Shown here: positions 8,715-15,232 of the stretch, piece by piece
How the letters are laid out: the number at the start of each line of letters is the position of its first letter
Position numbering within the stretch: position 1 is the stretch's first letter
Assembly (NCBI RefSeq): GCF_014696715.1
Contig: NZ_JACJQO010000008.1
Span: 177,362-241,361 of the forward strand
Direction: 5' to 3'
Length of the DNA stretch: 64,000 nt
DNA from: Pseudanabaena sp. FACHB-2040
GTDB lineage: Bacteria > Cyanobacteriota > Cyanobacteriia > Phormidesmidales > Phormidesmidaceae
Position numbers and translations under genes: made by a program
The notes under the pieces: generated by a model
What the model was told of the DNA's origin: nothing
Databases searched by the model: none
Seen by the model: the letters and a program-made list of their open reading frames with translations, nothing else

Positions 8715-9089
8715 ATGGCGATCAGGGGAAGCTGCCACTGCGGGAAGACTGCCTTTTGCATCGAGGGTGATATTCCTGCGAAACTTACTCGGTGCACTTG
8801 TTCCTTTTGTTCCAAACGCGGTGCGCTGTGGGCGTACTACCAGCCTAGTCAGTTTCAAATAACAACCTCATCAACTGACGATGCGACTTATCGCTGGAAT
8901 ACGAAATCTGTAGTGCATCACTTCTGCCCTGAGTGCGGGTGTACCACGTTCTCCGATAGTCCCGCTTTTGAACTGGACGGAAGTTGGGACAAAAGCACCC
9001 GCCGAATCGGCGTTAATGCACGTCTGTTCGACAACTTCGATGCAGCCACAGCGTCTATCGAGGTTATCGACGGTAAAAACCTCTGGTAG
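8715..9089 (+). CDS. GFA/CENP-V domain protein
   Basis: A 124-residue zinc-binding protein of the glutathione-dependent formaldehyde-activating (GFA) family. The ligand cysteines are visible: GSCHCGKTAF near the start, then CTCSFCSKRGALWAYY, then HHFCPECGCTTFSD. The family's reaction on S-hydroxymethylglutathione is doubted for many members, so no substrate is assigned. The start is the ATG at 8715 preceded by GAGGAGAG. GFA proteins are frequent passengers in integron cassettes, which fits its position directly after the attC-like site. No attC can be found after it; a transposase remnant starts 49 bases downstream. Confidence 0.9.
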   Translation: MAIRGSCHCGKTAFCIEGDIPAKLTRCTCSFCSKRGALWAYYQPSQFQITTSSTDDATYRWNTKSVVHHFCPECGCTTFSDSPAFELDGSWDKSTRRIGVNARLFDNFDAATASIEVIDGKNLW

Positions 9090-9137
9090 CTAGTTGCTCG
9101 GCGAAAGGACTTGATGAACTGCAAATCCCTTCCATGT

Positions 9138-9420
9138 CTATTGGGCTATTTGAAATGATATTTTCCATTCGAGAAATTGGCCCAAACGACTTGTGAGTTG
9201 GAGGTGTATACCGAAGCGGCTACGGAATTGTTCGTCTACGAGGTCGGCGTCGTTTGTTGCAGTTGCCAGAAAGTCCCAATGTGCCAAGACAAAGGTAACT
9301 AGGACAGCACTAGCCAGCGATAGAGCTCAATCAGGCTCTTCTGGCCGAAACGATGCAGGCCAAAGTGATGCTTGGCAGTTTTGAAGAAGCCCTCAATCTG
9401 CCAGCGATGTCGCCCCTTTT
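9138..9420 (-). pseudogene. IS4-type transposase C-terminal remnant, frameshifted
   Basis: Reading leftward from 9420, one frame gives RHRWQIEGFFKTAKHHFGLH and then LIELYRWLVLS before a stop. Shifting frame at about 9303 continues it as VTFVLAHWDFLATATNDADL and on to a stop at 9138-9140. WQIEGFFKTAKHRFGLHRFGQ followed by YRWLVLS is the C-terminal signature of an IS4-like DDE transposase. Only this end survives, with one frameshift. It abuts the IS110-type remnant at 9420. The insertion lies where the second cassette's attC site should be. Confidence 0.8.
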
Positions 9421-9422
9421 AC

Positions 9423-9645
9423 CGTTGCATGCGCGCTCGTTCGGGTGCGCCAAAAACCATTACCGCAGCAGCTCACAAGCTTGCTCGCATTTTCTATAAC
9501 CTCTGACAGTGCGGAGAAGCCTATGTAGATTCAGGTATTGACACCTATGAGCAGCACTATCGCGAACGTACCCTCAAGCAACTCCGGCAAAAGGCTCAGA
9601 CTTTAGACTTTGAACTGCTTCCTGTGGCCTCTGAGTGTATTTCCT
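9423..9645 (+). pseudogene. IS110-type transposase C-terminal remnant
   Basis: This rightward frame reads ARSGAPKTITAAAHKLARIF, then an in-frame TGA at 9505-9507, then CGEAYVDSGIDTYEQHYRER and LKQLRQKAQTLDFELLPV to a stop. AHKLAR followed by YVD-x-G-x-x-YYEQ-x-YRER is the C-terminal end of IS110-family transposases. The N-terminal DEDD domain is missing and the frame is broken, so the copy is dead. Its left edge coincides with the cut end of the IS4-type remnant, indicating nested or successive insertions. Confidence 0.8.
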
Positions 9646-9873
9646 AGGAGCCCCTACAAACAGCTCTGTTGTGCATTGATCCTGAAAGAAACACGATTGT
9701 CGTCGAATTTGGGGCAATAGTCTCTTGCTATGGCAGATTAGTCCGTGTTTCTTAGGATTAGAGATAGTAGTTGAGTTCGATGAGTTACTAGCAATGGGTA
9801 ACGGGAACATTAGTTGAGGAAAAATTAATTCTTTCCTTTCTTGTAAAGGTTTCTAGTCGGCAAAGAACCCGTT

Positions 9874-10452
9874 ATGCTAGGCAACTTGCGTATACCAAAA
9901 GAAGTCCGCAGAAAAATAGATGACGAGCTTCAGCCCGGAGAACTTATAAGATGGGTGGATCAGCCTGTGCCTCAATTGATCACAGCATCTTTCATCGTAA
10001 GTGCTTTTTTGGGTATTCCCTGGACTAGCTTTGCCATATTTTGGATGTGGGGAGCATTGGGGTTCAAACTCCCCAATTTACAAGCAGGTTTACAACCTGA
10101 GCATCTGTTTGCTCTTTTCGGTGTACCTTTCGTGCTGATTGGGTTTGGAATGCTGTCTAGTCCCCTATGGATGTGGCAAGCAGTACGGAAAACAGTTTAC
10201 TTGGTTACAGATCAACGAGCTATCTCAATTGAGGGTGGTTGGTCTACTACTATTAGAAGCTATCTACCTGAGCAATTAGCAAATGTGTACCGGAAGGAAA
10301 GAACAGATGGAACGGGTGATGTAGTTATTGTGATTCGGCACTGGAAAGACAGTGATGGCGATCAAAGGACTGAAGAGATAGGATTTCTAGGAGTTCGTAA
10401 CCCCCGAGAAGTTGAAAAAATATTGAAGCAGTTGGCTCAAAATGCTGCCTGA
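9874..10452 (+). CDS. membrane protein with PH-like domain
   Basis: A 192-residue protein with a short cytoplasmic N-terminus (ELQPGELIRWVDQP), two membrane helices (about 35-64 and 77-101) and a C-terminal beta-rich domain that reads VYLVTDQRAISIEGG, TTIRSYLPEQLANVYRKE and EIGFLGVRNPREVEKIL. The element YLVTDQRAI after a helical pair is typical of bacterial PH-like membrane proteins. No enzymatic motif is seen and the role is unknown. It stands alone between the transposase remnants and a long non-coding gap, with no operon partner. Confidence 0.65.
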   Translation: MLGNLRIPKEVRRKIDDELQPGELIRWVDQPVPQLITASFIVSAFLGIPWTSFAIFWMWGALGFKLPNLQAGLQPEHLFALFGVPFVLIGFGMLSSPLWMWQAVRKTVYLVTDQRAISIEGGWSTTIRSYLPEQLANVYRKERTDGTGDVVIVIRHWKDSDGDQRTEEIGFLGVRNPREVEKILKQLAQNAA

Positions 10453-11286
10453 CAAAACCCATACACTTCGATCGCCGAAAGGAGATCTCTGAAAACGGAA
10501 GCGTAACTGTGGGGGGTAATGGCCAACGTTCACCCGGTGAGGACGCTAATCAACTGGCAGATGGTGCAGCTGAGTCCGACCTAGGCCTGAGATGGGAACT
10601 GACTTTTGTGAGGTAAAGGACAGGGGGGAGCTTAGTGTAGACCAATTGGCTACTGGGCTGAGCAATTATGAATGTCAAATGAAAAAGAGAAGCTTTGCCT
10701 AAAAATTTACGTTGGCGGGCAGATTATCAAAAAACCATGAGAATAGACATACATAGTCTAGTGCTGAAAATTGCTTACCTGTAATCTGAATCGGTGTAAC
10801 TGAGTACCAAATACTAATCCTGAAGATCTAGCTATATCAATAGTTCCAGATTGTCACTACATATTCAGGCCTTTTTATAGAAAAAATGAATATATAACGC
10901 GATTAAGATCTTATTCTCATTCGCACTTCTCGGCTTTAAGTACTAGTAAAATTGCTAGTTACATAACGCGATCAAAAGGCTGTCTATTACGTTTTTCAAA
11001 CGGCTGAGGTACACCTCAGCTCAAGAAGCCATTGACGACTATAGGCCTGAGGAACTTGCCTGCACCTCATGCGAGCAAGAGTCGTTACATCTATTTACAT
11101 AACATTGCCGTGAAGCAAATAAGTTGGTTCAATCACCTGTGTCTGCTTGGGGTTAAATCATAAGTAGACCGATGATTTTTGGTTGATGGTTTTCAACCAA
11201 TATCTGGCTTGTTCACCCAGTTAATAGTCTATCGTCGCAGCTCTCGGTGCAAATCTACCAGGATGTTCTATACCTGTTAGAAGTCA
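10453..11286. other. 834-bp region without a gene
   Basis: I see no coding frame or RNA gene. The right half is AT-rich and contains ATAACGCGATTAA (from 10894) and ATAACGCGATCAA (from 10963), two near-identical 13-mers about 69 bases apart. These could be regulator sites ahead of the chemotaxis locus that starts at 11287. The long spacing suggests an extended leader or promoter region. Confidence 0.35.
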
Positions 11287-12489
11287 GTGATTACCTATCA
11301 TCAAACCAGCTCGTTCCATTCTCAGGAATTTTCATTTAATTCTCAAAATTTAGCTTACAAGATTGAACATAAGAATGATTTAACTCTGACCGGATATTGG
11401 CATCATTCCTTCCATGAGGATACCTGCCATTTGGCTGAAAAATCTTGGTGGCTAGGATTAGTGAAAGGGAGGATTGTTTTCTCAGGGGAGCAACCTTTAT
11501 CCATCGACTATCTACTTAAGATAATTGAACGCTATGTTTTGCGTATTCGCAGTAAGCCAGCTCAAAGGATTGTCCTTGGCCTCAAGGAAGAGCTGCATTT
11601 GGATGACTGCGATCGCCAGCTAGAGCGATTGCCGATTTTTTTGAAAAGCTTGTATGAGTTAAAAATAGTCCAGCCTGAAGAAGTTCAACATGCTGTATGG
11701 CTCAGAATACTGCAAGACTTGGATCAGATGCTATTTAGTTACTCTGGCGAAGCACAGTTTAAACCAGAGAACGATCTCTCAATTCAAGCTTCAATGTCTA
11801 GCTTTGATCTCTCAAAAATGCTAGCTGAGGCACGTCGTCGGCAGCTAGTCTGGGAGCAAGTTAAACGTGTGATTCCCGATCTAGATAGCAAGCTTTCTAT
11901 TGATGAGGAAGTCATTAGAACATCCTACATAACCGACCGTCAAAAAAAGTATTTGAGAGCCATTCTCTCCCATGGATCAACTCTCGATTCTATCGCAGTG
12001 ACTCTGGCTCAAGACACTTTAGAAATTGCTAGAGGTTTGACAAAGTTAGCGGATCAAGGGCTGATTAAGGTTGAATTGCCTTTCCGTAAAGCAGCATCTG
12101 AAATTTTAATTATCGATGACTCCCCCGTTATGCTGCAGCAATTCAAACGATTGGTTTCTAGTTGGGGATACCAGGTGCGATCGCATGATGATCCTGCGAC
12201 TGCGGTAGACACCATGCTGGATACACAACCAGCCATTGTTTTCCTAGATATCAATATGCCAGACATTTCTGGATTCGACTTATTGAAGCAGATTCGGCGT
12301 CATTCGCAAATTTCGGCTACCCCCTTAATCATGCTGACGGCAGAACGTACGCTCTCGAATAATTGGCGATCGCAATGGAGCGGTTGTCAGTTTCTTTCTA
12401 AGCCACTTACTACAGAGGAGATCCCTAGATTTGAAGCAGATCTAAGAGAACTCTTAAAGTCAGTAATTTCTAGGTCAGCGACTAGTTGA
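11287..12489 (+). CDS. PatA/PilG-like response regulator (PATAN domain plus C-terminal receiver)
   Basis: A 400-residue regulator with the cyanobacterial PatA layout. The N-terminal PATAN/DUF4388-type domain (about 20-190) includes GYWHHSFHEDTCHLAEKSWW and LVKGRIVFSGEQPLS. A helical linker follows, and a receiver domain occupies about 270-390 with phospho-acceptor Asp321 in IVFLDINMPDISGFDLL and a conserved lysine in FLSKPLTTEE. Such proteins (HmpA/PixG/PatA type) are outputs of pilus-linked chemotaxis systems controlling motility, phototaxis or hormogonium behaviour. It opens a same-strand locus that continues with a second receiver, CheW, receptors and CheA. Translation appears to start at GTG 11287. 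Confidence 0.88.
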   Translation: MITYHQTSSFHSQEFSFNSQNLAYKIEHKNDLTLTGYWHHSFHEDTCHLAEKSWWLGLVKGRIVFSGEQPLSIDYLLKIIERYVLRIRSKPAQRIVLGLKEELHLDDCDRQLERLPIFLKSLYELKIVQPEEVQHAVWLRILQDLDQMLFSYSGEAQFKPENDLSIQASMSSFDLSKMLAEARRRQLVWEQVKRVIPDLDSKLSIDEEVIRTSYITDRQKKYLRAILSHGSTLDSIAVTLAQDTLEIARGLTKLADQGLIKVELPFRKAASEILIIDDSPVMLQQFKRLVSSWGYQVRSHDDPATAVDTMLDTQPAIVFLDINMPDISGFDLLKQIRRHSQISATPLIMLTAERTLSNNWRSQWSGCQFLSKPLTTEEIPRFEADLRELLKSVISRSATS

Positions 12490-12979
12490 ACCCCTGTTTA
12501 AGAATGCGCTGAATCAAGTCAGGAGTTATTTTCTATGAAAAATTCACAGCATGACCATCGGTTTTGATTGAGCCTACTCGCTGATTTAGATAGACCAAAA
12601 TTCAAAGCTGGCTTAGAGAAAATACTACGAGGGTTTTCTATTAGAAGGCATTTTTGAGAGTTTGGCCCTGATCTCTCTATTCAGAAGCAGATTTTGCCTG
12701 CGGAGAAGGGGCAAATTTTAAGCTGAGTTGTCATACATCAGCTTGTTGATGGTGGACCTGGTTTTCCGTGTCGATCAATCTTCGATATGGAGATAGTCAA
12801 AGATAAGCAGCCACCTAGTTGTAAATATTGTCTTCATTAAATCTTGGCTTAAAGCGCCTGTTGCTTTAACTTCTTGCAATTTCTGAAAAACTTTTCTAGT
12901 TAAGTTCCGGATGTCTTAATTCTGATTAGAAGTTTGACTTGGATATCTAAGAAATATCACATCCTAAGAAGAGGTACAT
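12490..12979. other. 490-bp gap inside the chemotaxis locus
   Basis: There is no open frame of interest here. The gap is AT-rich, separates the PatA-like gene from the PilH-like gene, and is long enough for an independent promoter, so the two regulators may not share a single transcript. AGAGGTA 8 bases before 12980 is the next ribosome site. Confidence 0.3.
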
Positions 12980-13336
12980 ATGCAAATTTTAGTGGTTGAC
13001 GATAGTGCTGTAGATAGACAATTCCTGTCAACATTGCTTGAGGATATGGGGCATCAAGTAGAAGCTGTCGACAGTACAAAAGGCATTGTAGAAAAGCTCT
13101 CTACCGGTGAATACAGCTGCCTATTTCTAGATATTGTGATGCCCGAACAGGATGGCTATAAGTTTCTGCGAGAGATTCGTACTAATCAGGTGACAGCCCA
13201 GCAAAACGTGATTTTTTGCTCCAGTAAAAAGACCCCTGTAGAAGTTAAGTATGGCCTTAAAAGGGCGGGAGCAAACGACTATATCACCAAGCCCGTGAGT
13301 CGAGAACGGCTGGCAGAGGTTTTGCAAAAACTCTAA
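12980..13336 (+). CDS. single-domain response regulator (PilH/CheY-like)
   Basis: A stand-alone receiver of 118 residues. The acidic pair is Asp7-Asp8 in ILVVDDSAVDRQ, the phospho-acceptor is Asp51 in LFLDIVMPEQDGYKF, the switch residue region is IFCSSKKTP, and the conserved lysine is in DYITKPVSRERL. It has no output domain. In pilus chemotaxis loci this protein (PilH/HmpB/PixH type) is the second target or phosphate sink of the CheA kinase. The CheW gene begins 29 bases after its stop, so the two are almost certainly co-transcribed. Confidence 0.9.
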   Translation: MQILVVDDSAVDRQFLSTLLEDMGHQVEAVDSTKGIVEKLSTGEYSCLFLDIVMPEQDGYKFLREIRTNQVTAQQNVIFCSSKKTPVEVKYGLKRAGANDYITKPVSRERLAEVLQKL

Positions 13337-13365
13337 ATCCATATTCATTTCCTAATTAATTTCTT

Positions 13366-13809
13366 ATGACGGACCCTCTTGAAGCAGATCTCGATTCCCT
13401 GGCTCTGCCCGATAGCTCCTACTTTCTGACTCAGGTTGGCAGCCGACAACTGGCTTTTCCTGCTACCGAAATTGCCGAAGTGATTCTGGTAGACCGATCG
13501 CAGGTACTGAGCCTTCCCTTTTATCAGCCCGGCCTCCTGGGGGTTGTGCATGTTCAGGGTCAGCTGGTTCCGCTGGTGACGCTGCAGTTCTTGCTAGAGG
13601 GAGCCAGCGGCGTGACGCGAGAGGTTTTTAATGCTGTGCAGCTGAATACCAGTTCTCAGCTAGCCGGTATTGCTCTGGTGATTGATCAGCTAGTGGGCAA
13701 CTGCACCGCCGTCCAGCTCGCTCAAGATTCGACGATTGAGCAATTTAATCCTGAAATTGTCCCGGCAGAGCTTTGGCAGCCTCGCCGCTGGATGCCTTTG
13801 GTGGTCTGA
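13366..13809 (+). CDS. CheW-domain adaptor (PilI/HmpC-like)
   Basis: A 147-residue CheW protein that links chemoreceptors to the CheA kinase. After a short acidic N-terminus the domain runs from SYFLTQVGSRQLAFPATEIA through ILVDRSQVLSLPF and the conserved GLLGVVHVQGQLVPLVTLQ to VIDQLVGN. This is the right length for a single CheW domain. It lies between the PilH-like regulator and the TRAP-type binding lipoprotein, all on the plus strand. Confidence 0.9.
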   Translation: MTDPLEADLDSLALPDSSYFLTQVGSRQLAFPATEIAEVILVDRSQVLSLPFYQPGLLGVVHVQGQLVPLVTLQFLLEGASGVTREVFNAVQLNTSSQLAGIALVIDQLVGNCTAVQLAQDSTIEQFNPEIVPAELWQPRRWMPLVV

Positions 13810-13923
13810 TCTGCCCCGCCCTATCAACAGCCTAAACCGATTGAGACGGCTTTAGTCACGCTCTAGCTGCATCTAGCCTGAAGCTCTATATATTTCTAAT
13901 CTATTTTTTGGTGAGACTAATTT

Positions 13924-15039
13924 ATGAAACGCCGACGTCTATTTAATCAGTTGACTCTGGGGGCGATCGGAGCGGGGGTAGCTTCTGCTTGTAGCAGTTC
14001 CCCAAAGGTATTTACTCCTAACAGCAGCAGTAGCGGTGGTAACCCTCGAATCGAATGGCGCATGGCCACCAGTTGGCCTGAAAACCTGGACATTGTCTTT
14101 GGCACAGCTCAGCGGATGTGCGATCGCATCAGCGAGCTGACCCAAGGCAACTTCGTCATCACAGCCTTTCCGGCAGGGGGAATTGCGCCACCGCTAGAAA
14201 TTATCGATACGGTGCAGGCTGGAACGGCTGAATGTGGCCACACGGCTGGATACTACTACACCTCGAAAAACCGAGCCTTTGCCTTCGCTACCAGCATGCC
14301 CTTTGGCCTCAACCCTCACCAGCACATTGCCTGGCTCTATGGAGCCGGGGGGCTAGAGCTGATTCGGGGCATCTACAGTGATTTTGGCGTGATCAACTTC
14401 CCGGCTGGCAGCACCGGTAACCAAATGGGCGGCTGGTTCCGCAACAAGGTCAACTCCGTCAGCGAAATGCAGGCGATTAAAATGCGCATGCCGGGACTGG
14501 GCGGCGAAGTCCTCAAGCGGATGGGGGCTGAGGCCCAGAACTTGCCGCCGAACGAGATTTTGCTGGGTCTGGAGCGAGGCAACATTGATGCAGCAGAGTG
14601 GGTAGGGCCTTACGAAGATGAAAAGCTGGGCCTCAACCAGTACGCCTCCTATTACTACTACCCCGGCTGGCACGAGCCAGGCACGACCTACGAACTCGTT
14701 GTTAACCAGGTCGCCTGGGAGCGGCTGCCGGTGGAGTACCGCCAGGCAATTGAGCTAGCCGCCTTTGAGGCTCAGGTCAGGATGCTGGCCGAGTATGACG
14801 CGGTCAATCGAGAGGCCTTGCAGCGACTGATTAGCTCCGGCACCGAGCTGATTTCCTACACTCCAGAAATCATTCAAGGAGCCCGCACGGCCGCCAATGA
14901 TCTCTATGCCGAGTACGCCGGCCAGGATGCTAGCTTCCGGCAAATTTACGACAACTGGAATGCCTTTCGAGGGGGGATCTATCGGTGGAATAGCATTAAC
15001 GAGCGCAGCTTTGCCGAGATGATTTTCTCAGATACCTAA
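13924..15039 (+). CDS. TRAP-type periplasmic binding lipoprotein, TakP-like (2-oxoacid type)
   Basis: A 371-residue exported protein. It starts MKRRRLFNQLTLGAIGAG with a lipobox ending ASAC at about residue 23, so it is probably membrane-anchored. The mature part follows the DctP/TakP fold closely: WRMATSWPENLD, GTAECGHTAGYYYTSKN, STGNQMGGWFRNKVNS, KMRMPGLGGEVLKRMGAEAQ, AAEWVGPYEDEKLGL and YYYYPGWHEPG. TakP binds 2-oxo acids such as pyruvate with a sodium ion, so a similar ligand is likely. TRAP binding proteins normally work with DctQ and DctM membrane subunits; neither is in the window. Instead the gene sits inside a chemotaxis locus between CheW and a receptor, suggesting a sensory role. 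Confidence 0.88.
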   Translation: MKRRRLFNQLTLGAIGAGVASACSSSPKVFTPNSSSSGGNPRIEWRMATSWPENLDIVFGTAQRMCDRISELTQGNFVITAFPAGGIAPPLEIIDTVQAGTAECGHTAGYYYTSKNRAFAFATSMPFGLNPHQHIAWLYGAGGLELIRGIYSDFGVINFPAGSTGNQMGGWFRNKVNSVSEMQAIKMRMPGLGGEVLKRMGAEAQNLPPNEILLGLERGNIDAAEWVGPYEDEKLGLNQYASYYYYPGWHEPGTTYELVVNQVAWERLPVEYRQAIELAAFEAQVRMLAEYDAVNREALQRLISSGTELISYTPEIIQGARTAANDLYAEYAGQDASFRQIYDNWNAFRGGIYRWNSINERSFAEMIFSDT

Positions 15040-15232
15040 GCGTGTTCCACCTAAAAAACATTTTGTTTAGGGACGCAAATACAGCCCAGCGGGCCGATCT
15101 CAGTGAAACCCCGGATAGGTGTTTAGTTGGAACGCTCTAATCCCGATTCTGGCCCCGATTCCGGCCCCGATTCGGTTGAGAACTGGATTGTTGTTCAAGG
15201 TTTAGCGACGTAATAGCAGGAGCCAAATTACC

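Noticed and set aside
9193..9384. rightward open frame of 63 codons in the transposase region
   Set aside because: It is the antisense shadow of the IS4-type transposase remnant, which explains the open frame.
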